Shown: positions 11,488 through 22,520 of the stretch, in pieces
Position numbering within the stretch: the stretch's first letter is position 1
How the letters are laid out: each line of letters starts with the position of its first letter
From: Sisyra terminalis
Lineage: Eukaryota > Arthropoda > Insecta > Neuroptera > Sisyridae
NCBI GenBank assembly: GCA_958496175.1
Contig: OY292274.1
Location: forward strand, 2,852,001 to 2,916,000
Length of the DNA: 64,000 nt
Direction of reading: 5' to 3'
The notes under the pieces: generated by a model
What the model saw: the letters and a program-made list of their open reading frames with translations, nothing else
Databases searched by the model: none
What the model was told of the DNA's origin: nothing
Position numbers and translations under genes: made by a program

Positions 11488-11890
11488 TATATATAATTGT
11501 ATAAACAATCATTTAAATAATATTTAAACCATTTAAATAACCTTTCCATTTGTATTTAAATACACCGTAAAAAGACCGTACTAATCTCGATCGTTTTTCG
11601 TTTGGTTAAAACCAGCTGTAAGGTTGGATACGGCGAAATGCGCATGATCTTTAAATCAAGCGCTATACCAGTTTCAAAATGTTTTTTGGGCCAAGAAACA
11701 TTCAGTTGAGTGGAGAACTTAGCGACATTAAGTCAATTTCGATTTCTTTGTACGAAACCACCATCATATTTATTTCAAGCAATATATAAACTTGATTAAA
11801 AATTACACCGGCTCGCGGAGGAACAATAAAAGTTTATATATATGTATATAAATATTTTAATTTTTTTAAAAAAAAAAGTAATATACAAAC

Positions 11891-11960
11891 CTCAAAAAAA
11901 AACAATAAGATCTTCGAACCCCCGGCTCATTAAATATACTTTGACCGCGTCATCAGCCAT
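11891..11960 (-). pseudogene. SAM-like N-terminal exon of the CACTG element, copy A
   Basis: On the minus strand an ATG at 11960 opens MADDAVKVYLMSRGFEDLI and runs to a GTTTGT splice donor after a GAG codon. The wording VKVYLMSRGFEDLI resembles the first helices of a SAM domain. An upstream acceptor-like TTTTAG is shared with the other copy, so this looks like a second exon with its own start codon. In the other copy a TGA arises just before the donor. Confidence 0.45.
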
Positions 11961-12545
11961 TTTTATAAAATACAATACATGTAATAATCGTTCAACACAA
12001 ATTATCCGCTAAAATCTTTTAAATGAATATTAAAATATGTTATAACACTTATTAAAACAATAATTTATAAATACTGTTGTATACTTACAAGTTAAAATGT
12101 TAAATGAAAAGCAAAATTCATAGGTTCAAATCGATAATACAGCTTAGAAAACACAGAGGTAAAGTATAGAGGATTCATGTTTGATCCCGTATTCGACTCG
12201 GTAACCCTATCTGTCTCCAACTCACTTTTTCACTTCAACGACCTAGGTCGGAGCGCGGTCGTTTCAAAACTTTAATATAATTTCTAATAAAATTAATGAA
12301 TGACAATTTTGAAACAAAAGAGAGAAGGAGAATAAGGAATAATTTTTATTTATTGTCGATACTCTTGGATAGTATTTACATTTCCTTATAAACGGCATGA
12401 ACAATAATTGACAATAGTGATCCAGCACTATAAGGAACTGTATTTACCATTTCATGTTATGCGCATGAGCAGCTTAGGTACACAAACATAAAATCCCTTG
12501 ATTTTGATGTGAAATGTGGTGGGGAGTTCACTCAACTACACTTAC

Positions 12546-12700
12546 CATTGTTGTGAATGTATTTGACATTCTATTAAAATACGCGTGTTTCTTGATACAA
12601 GAAATATAAAATTCTTGATTCAAATCGTTTGGTATTGAATAAAGCAAAATAGATTTCACTGAAGGTAAATTAGTCAAACTCCTAAGGAATTCGACCTCAG
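12546..12700 (-). pseudogene. Exon-like segment of the CACTG element, copy A
   Basis: On the minus strand the frame contains EVEFLRSLTNLPSVKSILL and ISCIKKHAYFNRM and ends CAATG at a consensus GTAAGT splice donor. The other copy (50745-50895) keeps the same frame and the same donor. I do not recognise the protein family. The open frame formally continues a few codons past the donor. Parts of both copies may derive from a captured gene or from the element's own protein. Confidence 0.5.
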
Positions 12701-12721
12701 AATCAATGTTTTTACAGTGTA

Positions 12722-15547
12722 CATTTGTTATAAGAATATGTCCATGGCATTTTAAAGTTTCTGTACTGTGACGTAATTTAGTGTCGGGCATTTTGAATTA
12801 AACGATTTTTTGTTGCCTTTTTAAATGAATATATCTTAGTATTGTATCAAGGAAAGTAAAAATTTACAGCTACATTATGTTTTGATATTAGTTTAGAACA
12901 CTTCAAAGAGATTTAAAATTATTTTTAGATTATATGCATTAGATCTATTGTAGTATTTTACCTGGAAAATTTTTCGCATCTAGTCTGTATAGTAAATTAA
13001 CTGGACTTTGAAACCTAACTACTAACTAAATTATTTGGAACTCTACTCCGTTGTTTTTTTTTAATTTTCAATTTTTCGTACTGGAAAAATGGAAATTAAA
13101 ATTTGCTTTTTTCCTAATAAATGCATGTTGCAAATACATTTGAGTTAACAAAAAAGAAGTACATTGATAACGTTGGGTGAATCTGTGAGTTATTAAAGTA
13201 CATAATAACTTAAATATTGTATATTTTTTTTAATCACTGTGTTTTTATATGCAATACAATTTCTTGTAATAATCATTTATAAATATATCATTACATTTAT
13301 AAAGAGCTTTAAATCTGTATCTCGAAGCACGGTTCATTGAAGTTGGTTTTCAATTCCAACAATAAGGTATTTTAGCTTTCATTGTTCTTAATCCTCTCGA
13401 ATCAGTTCAACATTTTAATGACTGTTATATAGATTCAAAAATATTTCACTAATTGATTTTAACTCTAATATGGTTTCTCCACGTTTCGTTTTTTCGGTAG
13501 GGCTTCTTATTAACACCCAATATTCGATTCAAATGTAGTGAAGGTTTTTGTCTATTGTCTTGCCAATCATATTCAATTTGAAATTAAGACAGTGTTAAAT
13601 CTATATATTTATGACAATGGAGAAAATATATTTAAAACAAAGATTATGCATCTTTTATTCCTTCTTTTTTAGGACATCAAAACATCAAACCTTCTTTAAT
13701 CGGATAAGTTTATTATTTTCAAAAACAGAAACACGTACGGTTTAAATCGAATGATTTCCAAGAGAAATATAAACATCAAACAATGTCGTAATATCTTTTC
13801 ACAGCTTATTTATTTTCAATCTTAAAAAAAAATGTTTCTGAATATAAAGAAAATGTTTCGTACGTAGATTATAATCCATGTGTGTATGTTTGTATATATG
13901 AAAAAAATATGAGAAAAATGGACAAAGGACAATGTGTCCGTGGGCCCGTTTTCAACTGTCAAATACACGCCAATCGAGGGAAGAACCTCACGGGGTGAGA
14001 GTTATTTGAAATTGGCGCGTGATGGCAAGTGAATAAAAACGAATCATCAAACGAAATCCATTGATGTGAAGTAACATTTGGAAAAAAAAAAAACGAAAAA
14101 AATAAAACATATTTTTTAATATGAAATACCTACTTTTGACCGTCCCTAAAATCGTCGACACTTTGATTCAATCACGCAATACCAAAAATATCTGAACCGG
14201 ATATGGAAAACTGTATATAACCATTGTATAACAACCATTGATTTCCCTTTAGCCTATTAATATTTTTCATTCAAGTTTCTTACATAATAATGCGAAACAT
14301 TAATATATAAGTAATATATAAAGATAGAGCTATATAATAAGAAATAATAATTTGGCCATAAATAGTTAATAGGAATATTTGTTTAGTTACAAAATCTATC
14401 AGGCAAATCTATTACATTCCATTTTTGTAACCTTCTTATTATCTCACTGTTGTCCAATAAGTTTATTGCGAGATGGTTGGAATGATCGTCTAGTTTTGTC
14501 AGCTATTTTTTACTAAACCTTTGAATTTTACAAAGTTTACATACCATGGAGCACCGATTATTTGTCGTAGAGTCCTTGATTGAAATCTTTGTAGGATTTC
14601 AATGTTGTAGCATTGATATTGTTATTATAAACTATTATTATTCTTATTGCTACTGTTGATTGTTTTTATGATTGTTGTTATTGCTATAAGGATTACTATT
14701 ATTGTTATTGTTGCTATAATCGCTAATCTACTGGGACTAGTGCTTACATGTGATTGTCTATAGATTAAATGCACCTATTGCAACCCTATGCAGATTGTGC
14801 AATTTATTTTAAAATAAATAAAAAATTACACACAAAAGTCAACTTCTTACTTTCAAAAAAAAGAAGTAATATTGAGTTTGCTCCTAATTTAAAATTTATT
14901 TAAAAACAAAAAGATGTTTCGTTAAAATGGCCTTTACATGACGAATAACACATGTAATTGGATTGAACGAAAAGCTTTGAATTTAACTTATAACAAATAT
15001 AAATCCAATAAAAACTTTTTAGAAGGGAAAAGCAAATGATTCATCTTTTCTATTATCTTTAAGTATACATTTCGGTTCATACATAAATTAGTCAAAATAG
15101 GAAAAAGCTTTCATTAATAACGATTAAAATCATGAGTATCGCAAATACCATTGCATCAAAAGTGCGTCTGCATCTTTTTTTTTATTTAATTTATTTATTG
15201 TCATCTATATACATATATAAATTTTGCAATGTGCAAACAAATTGATTTATAATTTCTTTATTTATAAAATCTGCATCTAGATTCATATTTTTAATAAGAT
15301 TTTATAGATGATTCTTTATTTTTCGGAAACCAAATGAAATTTAGTATCTGATCGTCTATTCTGCTCACAAAATCAATTTCAAATTCAAATTGTACGGATA
15401 TTTGTAAATACGTTCCTCAAAAAAATATTTCCTTATATTTTTCTACATATTTTCTTACATTACGTCTCCCTACATCTTTCTGCTAATACTCATTATTAAG
15501 TTACTAAATTCATAAGCATTACGTGGTAAGTAATATCTGTGCCATGA
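12722..15547. other. Region without a recognised gene
   Basis: Mostly A/T-rich with dense stops. A less A/T-rich island at 13925-14045 holds a short frame ending at a GGGTGAGA donor-like site and an imperfect inverted repeat ACACGCCAAT / ATTGGCGCGT. From 14600 to 14730 there is a degenerate TTA/TTG trinucleotide tract. I cannot assign a function to either. Confidence 0.4.
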
Positions 15548-15555
15548 ATTTAATC

Positions 15556-15863
15556 CAGGGGTGTTCAACACGTGACTCGCGGGCTGCATGCAGCCCAAAA
15601 TACTTTCCCTATTGACCCAAACAAAGATTAATTAATATAAATTTCATTTAAGTACATAATTTTGTATTTGTTTGACAATTAGATAGTATTGCAAATATTC
15701 ATCATTATGGTGTTTTTTTTATTATCCAAATTTTATTGGTTGAAATCACAATTACAGTATAATGGTAAAAAAGATTGCCAAAAAATATATTTGTTTATGT
15801 AGCCCAATTTTTTTTGGCAAAATTTTATATGGCCCAAATGGCCAAAATGGTTGGATATCCCTG
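15556..15863. mobile_element. hAT-type MITE, 308 bp
   Basis: The ends read CAGGGGTGTTCAAC on the left and, reversed, CAGGGATATCCAAC on the right, a classical hAT terminal signature. The flanks ATTTAATC (15548-15555) and ATGTAATC (15864-15871) match at 7 of 8 positions, fitting the 8-bp hAT target duplication. The interior is A/T-rich and non-coding, with G+C-richer subterminal blocks GCGGGCTGCATGCAGCCC and GGCCCAAATGGCC. Confidence 0.85.
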
Positions 15864-16364
15864 ATGTAATCTATGTTAATTTACTGTCAATTGGGTATTT
15901 CTTGGATATATTTACTTGGTTAAAGATTAATTTGCTGTAAATTTTACATTTCATTGATATATTTTTAAAGTTCTTCTGGTAATACCTAAAGTTAACAACG
16001 TCGTTAGAACATTCTGGTTCATATTGTTTTTATATTTTAATTGTGTTTTTAGTTTATATGTTTCAAAGATTTTTTATTTACCACAGATTATATTTGAAAA
16101 AGCACCTTAAGACTTTATGAGCACCATTTTGAAAGTTACACCATAATTATTTGTTATGTTTACGATAATACACACTTAATCAATAAAGACGCACAGATCA
16201 ATCAATAAAGGAAAATAAACTTTAAATTCAAAGAGATCACCTATTAATGAAAAATTGAAAAACTATTTTAAAGTTCAGATATTGTTCAGAGATTAGGTAT
16301 TACTAGCATAAGAAAACATAATATTTTTTTTCCTTTTTATTATTTTTTAATAAAAAAAAATAAT

Positions 16365-16520
16365 AAATTGGTACCCGCAACTTCGTCTGCGTAAAATAAC
16401 AACTGTGTAGTATAAGAACAATACTACTGATCAATATTAATGAATGCAATCGATAAATTATCTTATTATTATCTAAATTTATTTTTTCATTATAAAAATA
16501 TTGCCCGTACCTCATAAATA
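16365..16520 (-). repeat. Helitron 3'-end fragment, copy B
   Basis: The segment ACCCGCAACTTCGTCTGCG matches the 3' terminal block of the Helitrons at 2937, 32260 and 38479, in the minus orientation. The terminal CTAG is mutated or missing. The matching 5' end is not seen. Confidence 0.5.
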
Positions 16521-16670
16521 CTTTTTAAAACCGCCTTTAAAAGCATACGTACATGTATCAATATCTCACATACCTTGGTTTAATTAAACAAAAAGAAAAT
16601 AACAAATAATATTGGATGAAAGAATATTAATACCAAAAACAAAACAAAATTAATTTTCCATTAAATACTA

Positions 16671-16760
16671 TCCTACTAATATTATGAAGCTAAAATATAA
16701 TTGGTTTTATTTTCAGTATAAAACCAAGACCACAAAATTAGTAAGGAGTTTGTGGGGGAA
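16671..16760 (+). repeat. Helitron 5'-end fragment
   Basis: TCCTACTAATATTATGAAGC follows an A, the canonical Helitron 5' start. No matching CTAG end was found downstream on this strand, so it is a truncated copy or its 3' end has decayed. Confidence 0.5.
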
Positions 16761-17479
16761 TTGGAGCCTTGTAATGAAAGAAAAAGAAAAAAACATAGTT
16801 TATATATTGTAAATAATACAAGTATTTAAATACTTAATTTGTTTGTAAAATTTAGCACTTTTTATAGCGATATCAACCGAAACTAGCTTGTTTTAATTAT
16901 CGCCATGTGCGCAGTACTGAGCTAGCTAGCGATGATCACGTTATATGGCAAAATGTTCTCGAATTCATTCGATCTGTATAAATTATAATAGCTTTCACTA
17001 CCCCACTCTCTCCAACTATTAACTACAATAACAAAATTAGTATAATCAAGAAAAAAATAAAATTTTCTTAAGTTGTAAATTAGTAAGTGAGAGTTTAAAA
17101 AAAATAATTGACCCCTCGTTTGACTCCTAAGAGCTGAAGGGTTAGAAATCAGAAGAAAATATTGTAGCAATTAAGAGGTTTCTATTGTCGTTAGATTTGT
17201 AAAATTATGATTCTAGTTTTATCGGCCGGCTAGGTGATCTATGATCTATGGTGAAGTATAAGATCATTGTCGATCGATAATAGACTTTTTGGGCTAAAAT
17301 TGAAACTGCTAACGTTAAACGTTTGTAATCACAAATGTAATAAAATCAGAGGGTTAATAAAAACAGAGGGTAAGCGTTCAAAAAAAAAAAAAAAAATACT
17401 TTTATTGTTTTGTCAGTGAACCGTTTTAGAGCATATTTATAATACTTTCTCATAGAGTTATCAAAAACACTTTTGGAAA
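16761..17479. other. No recognised feature
   Basis: A/T-rich DNA with a homopolymer A run near 17380. Only short chance frames are present. Confidence 0.35.
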
Positions 17480-17945
17480 GTATCTAGAAACAAGATATGT
17501 CAATTTCTTACCTAAAGTTACTTTTTAAAATACTTTAAAGATACTTCTTTATATATTATGTAGATATCTACTTAGTTTCGTAATTTATTAGGCCAACTTG
17601 TTAGGTAATCATATAATGTATTTTTGTATGCTTTTTTACTCTATTAATTTAAGAAAAAGAAAATTATACATGTCGGAACGTCTGCAAACCAAACCCATTT
17701 GAAAAAAAAAACGATAGAAGGTTAATATAAGACGGATACATTGATTCGTATAAAATAAATCAAAATTAAATTCCATGTTTAATCTCACGATATTTTAGTA
17801 CACTTAGTTACTCAGTTACTTAGTTACTTTTCGGTATCTAAGATACTACTTTTTTGTAAAAAAAGTAAAGGAGCTGAGATACAGTATCTTAGATACTTTT
17901 AAGTTACTAAGTTATTGTTAAGTAGTTAAGATTAATTTAATTGTG
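17480..17945. repeat. Inverted-repeat cluster of AAGTATCT and AGTTACT motifs
   Basis: AAGTATCT, AGATACTT and AGTTACT(T/C)AGTTAC occur many times. GGTATCTAAGATAC around 17835 and GTATCTTAGATAC around 17885 form an inverted pair with a short spacer. This may be a decayed terminal-repeat element; no ends or target duplication could be fixed. Confidence 0.4.
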
Positions 17946-17978
17946 ATTTAATCATATAATATAATCATATGAATATTA

Positions 17979-18882
17979 GGTGTACCGGAAAAGAATGTGG
18001 TTTTTAAACCAATAGTCATTCAATTGCCATGTATCTGCTTATATGTAAGTTACTTCAAAATGGTACTAAAGACATTTTATGATTAGAGTAATTTATCAAC
18101 TAAGTAAAAATTACAATTATTTTTCATTCCGAAATCTGTATTAAAATGGTAGAACCAAAAACCCGAAAGAAAATAAATTCGGTATTGTATGCTCGTCGAG
18201 TTTCACAAGATAGTAACGCAAAGTTGTTACTAAAAAGATTTTCAATGTTTATCTAAGCGCATTAGAAAATCATTAATGCCAAATGTTTTTTTTTAAATTC
18301 AAATTATATAATTTTCATTTCTCCAACTGGTACCAACGAAATATGACAAAAAAAAAAATACCGAACAAGAAATTAAGGGGGGAAATGGTGCCAAATGTAT
18401 GCCAGAAAGTTGAAGAGCTGTCAAATAGTCCTAATCAATATTAATCGATCGGAGAGATATCCAAAAGTGTTCAAAAACTGTTAACAGATAAAATTCTATG
18501 CTGCAACACGGTAATGGAAGACTTTCTTTTGCAGAAGAAGGGCCCAGGAAAAAAATAATTAATTAAGGAGGAGGTAAAATTGCCGCACCCACTATAATCG
18601 TCCAAAGTTAATTCATCGGATTTCTATTTATTTAAATCGTTACCACATTTACTAAGTGTTAAAAAAATTGAAAGCTTAAATGATGTTCAAAATGTATTTT
18701 TTTGATATTGTCCTTAACAATCAATTGATTTTTACTAATATGGCATTACAAGTTTGCACACTAGATATCAAAACATTGATACTATCGAGGCTGATTATAT
18801 CATTGGTTTAAAATCAATAGTTGTAACAAAATTTTGTGTTTAAATTGTATATTAAAAAAACGAAAAAAATTTCCAGTATACC
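17979..18882 (+). mobile_element. Mariner-like element, internally deleted
   Basis: The left end GGTGTACCGGAAAAG follows a TA, and the right end, reversed, reads GGTATACTGGAAA and is followed by TA. The length of 904 bp is shorter than a full mariner of about 1.3 kb. An ATG at 18146 opens a short transposase-like start that soon hits stops. The C-terminal part (18750-18850) is recognisable by comparison with the copy at 1430-2135. It is clearly dead. The same-family copy in the window lies in the opposite orientation. Confidence 0.8.
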
Positions 18883-18884
18883 TA

Positions 18885-20230
18885 ATATATAATTTAAAGA
18901 TAAAAAAATATTAAACAACGTTTTTCAATATTTTATGTCATTTAAATTTAGAAACTATTATTTGAAAATATCCATTAAAATTATTTTCGAAAGTGATATT
19001 TTTTCAACAGTAGGTAAACTGGTTTATGATTTTCATATAAAATTTCGTGGGAACCGATTTATTTGAAATATCTCATAACTCGTCTATTATCAATATGACT
19101 ATGAAAACATCTCTTTTCGATTTTGTCGCATTACAGGTAATTTTGCAAACTTTGAATGCCTTCCTATATATTGAATGGGTTCATGTGGTGGTATTCAATG
19201 TAGGTATAAATTAGGTAAAAACACGTAACGATTTTAAAAGTTGGCAGAAACTCAAAACTTATTCAGAACCATGTCAAAACAATTATCGAAAGTAAAAGGG
19301 TTTCAGAAACGAAATGCAAAAGTAAAGAGGGTTGTAAGCGTTTTAGACAACCATTCATCGATATCTTGATAAACCCTTTCTACCTGTTCTGCGTCAGGTG
19401 GAAATCAATTTAATTTTTTTCAAATAATGAGTGAAAGTAAAATGAATAGGAAATAGTAGAAGATACTTTAGGAAGATAATTAAAATTATTTATTCCAATT
19501 CTTTGGAGAGTTTCACGATAAAATATTATCAGGGCAAATTTTTTTTCTAAAGCCATTAAAAGTTAAATAGATACCATCATTGTTCTTGGGATAATCAAAA
19601 CATATACGAGTATATTGAAAGGCAGTTGGTAAATTTGAAAATATTTAATTAATGGTAGCTTTTTTGTTATTATTGAACTACCTAAAATTATTGGCATAAA
19701 AATTCTAATATTACCAAAACAGGTAGGAAAGTAATTGAAAATTGCTGAAAAAAAGGTTCCCACATTTTTTGGTTTGGTTTTTTTAATTTTTTTGACCCCA
19801 TGAATAGTGGACGATGAGCTTCTTCCTTTTATTTTTTTTTTGCTTTTAATTTTTTCTTTCTGCTCATATCCTCCTAATTCAATGACCAACTGGTTATTTC
19901 TGGAACATATTTCTGAGAAAGAAATATATTTGTGTCAGGTCCATTTGGGTTCAACATGATGCAACTGTCTCTAATCATTTTTTAAGCCCGAACGATGGTT
20001 TTTCAAAATAGATTATTAGGGCATTATTCTCATCGAAACTGATTTGTTTAGTGTGAATTTGCCGATATGTGTTATGGTCCATATGGTACAAATTAATTGA
20101 TTTTCCTCCGTTTTTTTTTTAAAGTTGCAGTGAATTGGTAGCTTATTTACTTATGACTGACTTTTTGTGCTTATGAATTTGAATGCGTAATTGTTGGGTC
20201 ATAAGAAAATAATTCATTAAGTCTATTATT
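18885..20230. other. Region without a recognised gene
   Basis: A/T-rich with small chance frames. AAAGGGTT/AACCCTTT words recur near 19290-19390, as they also do near 30650-30870 and 49740-50160. Confidence 0.35.
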
Positions 20231-20530
20231 TTTATGATGGCACTGTACTGACGTAATTTCCCCTTCCGGGTGCAGACATCATCATCTCGAGTTGGAGGCT
20301 CGCCAGGCCCAAAATCACATACACACACGTAGGAACGTTAAACACCCTTGCTTTTCGTCGGAAACGCAAAAACTCCCTGACCAACACCATTACAAACTCT
20401 ATCCAACGAACAAATCCCCTTATTTTTGCTGCATTTGAGGGAAAATAGAGTTTTTGCCGAGAGACATATACACTTATGACTCGCCGCCATCGATTACAAA
20501 CTGAATCGAACCCTATTTCATCCAATGGAT
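20231..20530. other. G+C-richer unique island
   Basis: This 300-bp stretch is noticeably less A/T-rich than its surroundings, and overlapping frames of 97 and about 50 codons are open on the minus strand. None has a recognisable domain, and no acceptor/donor pair frames them convincingly. It could be an undetected exon, a promoter or another conserved non-coding block. Confidence 0.3.
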
Positions 20531-20867
20531 TTCATCTAAATTCTAAAGGTATAGATAGGGTAACAGACAAATACAAGGGTTCACTCCATATTTTATAATT
20601 TCTGCTGGACATGCTTCATTCTTTTTATTTCCAGATTAAATCAAGAAAAAAAAACATTAAGATAAAATATGTCTGTTCATATTTCACTTCAATTGACAAC
20701 TGGCCAATTTTTAAAAAAAAATCAAATTGTATAATTCCAAACTATTTCCATGCAATTAATTTTACATCCTTTTAATATTTACTTACTCTTGCTTTGTCAC
20801 ATCCATAGCCTTTAATGACTCCAGATATATAAATTCAGAAAAATTGAAAATATGCACGTCGAAATTT

Positions 20868-20932
20868 CAAATCTAGCACCTATCAATTTTGGAGCAAACA
20901 CTTTACCCATCGGCCATCTGTAGGTTATGATG
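20868..20932 (-). repeat. tRNA-like SINE fragment
   Basis: Reversed, the sequence runs AGATGGCCGATGGGTAAAGT ... GGTGCTAGATTTGAAAT. It aligns with the A-box-to-B-box part of the SINE at 6676-6757, with mutations in both boxes. Confidence 0.5.
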
Positions 20933-22185
20933 TACATTTTTGTGAAGTTGAAAATAATTTTAGGTAGGTACTCTTTTGAATTTTTTGGTTCCCAAAGTAA
21001 AATACCTAAACTTTTTTTTCAATTTCCAGAAAATAATTGCTTAATGAACCACATTTTGTTGATAAAAATGTGTGAATATTTGTTTCGATGGTTTAAAAGT
21101 AGCGATGAACAATGAGTCTTGGTCAACCGAAAAGCTTGATGAAAAGTAGTTGGAGCTTTACTTGACAAGAATTCGTATGTCAAATGCAAAAGGAGTTTGT
21201 TAAGTCCGTTAACTTTGATTACAGAGCAATTTAAATTAGGTATCCAATCTTTTTGAGTTTAAAAGCATTAGGGTGTCTGTGAGATTCTGTCATCGGATCC
21301 CATTTTAATAAACACTCATGGGAGAGTCCCAGAAGTTCATATTCCCGAATCAACCAAAAACTGTTTTTAAATGCTGCAAGAAAATGACAAGACTATCTTA
21401 GTATCAAACATTTCTCTCAAGTATAAACCAACGTTGTTCCAGGGTACTTTGCAAAAACTTATAGTTAGTATAGAAGTTAGTACAGTATAGAGTTTTGAAT
21501 TGGCATTAGATGAAAGCTTTTACATCGCATTGAATAGTTGCAGCCCAAAGTATTTGACCGACCTTTATCGAGCAATTGATTATTGATATATATCTTGATT
21601 CATAATGTCATAGATGCTGACGTAATCCTGATAAATTTTCCTCATTTATGCAGGCGGTATATGCCCCAAATTAAACTTTAATCAATATCGTTTTATATAA
21701 GAAGAATGTATTGAGGAAAAATAAAAAAATAAATATTTTGATTATTACTTTGACGGACAAATTGGAACTTAAAATTATAAAGTAGTCGCTAAAATTTTAT
21801 TTGAGGGCAGAAGTTGCCAAAGTAATCGATATAGACTCAATTGAGGCTGATTTAATACTATTTGGAGGTCCATTTGATCAAAAAAAGTCGATTGGGGATT
21901 GGAGGGAAACAGTTGTTAACATACTAATATCACATATCTAACCGTGTAAGTAAATATATGATAAAAAGTAAAATAATGGGTAAAATTATTTTTAAATAAT
22001 GCACTTAAGAAATGTTTAAGATCCATTATTAAATGTAAAAGCACAGATATTTTTTTTTAATTAACTGAAAATTACTTTCATGGGGGTGATGAGGAATTTC
22101 AAAAATGATGTACGGGTTGATGATAAAATAGTTTGGTGCCCTCTAGTATAGAGAATAGGAGTACATGGATCGGAAACCAGGACCC
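20933..22185. other. No recognised feature
   Basis: Mixed A/T-rich DNA. The part at 21110-21450 is somewhat less A/T-rich and might be a very old coding remnant, but I cannot assign it. Confidence 0.3.
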
Positions 22186-22189
22186 TGTA

Positions 22190-22520
22190 AAAATAAGAAA
22201 GGAAGTCTTATAAGAAGAAAGCTTTAAAATAAGATGCTGGAGAAGAAAAGAGAAAATGAAATGGACGAATCGAGTTATAAACCTGGAAGTATTGCAAAGA
22301 GTCAACGAAGTAAGAATTAGCATTGATGTTTTATAAGATAAGAAGATAAGTTAACTGGATGGATTACATTTGGGGATAAAAAAGATTCATACTGTAGAAA
22401 GGAAACTGGAATGTTCCAAGAAAAGAAAAAGAATATGATAGTGGACTTATTGAAACGAGGAATGGGTTACCATTATTTAAAAAACCACGCCAGAAATAGA
22501 CGATGCTGAAAAGAAGATTT
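22190..22520 (+). pseudogene. LINE reverse-transcriptase C-terminal remnant
   Basis: From 22232 the plus strand reads RCWRRKEKMKWTNRVINLEV and on to LQRVNEVR. This resembles the conserved tail after the reverse transcriptase of RTE/jockey-type LINEs. Two frame changes later, LLKRGMGYHYLKK (around 22450-22490) matches the end of the same tail. The order and spacing are right, but stops and frameshifts interrupt it. No 3' poly(A) or target duplication was identified. Confidence 0.6.

Larger units (their letters stand above)
11573..12719 (-). mobile_element. CACTG-ended element, copy A (internally deleted)
   Basis: The terminal inverted repeats read CACCGTAAAAA on the left and, reversed, CACTGTAAAAA on the right, each flanked by TA. 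The element is the inverted counterpart of the copy at 50723-52362, with close similarity over its whole length. It lacks about 490 bp that the other copy has near 51630-52120. It preserves two exon-like segments on the minus strand (12546-12700 and 11891-11960). CACTG ends suggest the CACTA/EnSpm or Chapaev-like group, but the TA flanks fit Tc1-type insertion equally well, so I leave it unclassified. Confidence 0.8.

Noticed and set aside
13940..14040. Possible microRNA-like hairpin (ACACGCCAAT / ATTGGCGCGT)
   Set aside because: The stem is only about 10 bp with a large loop, below what a precursor hairpin needs.
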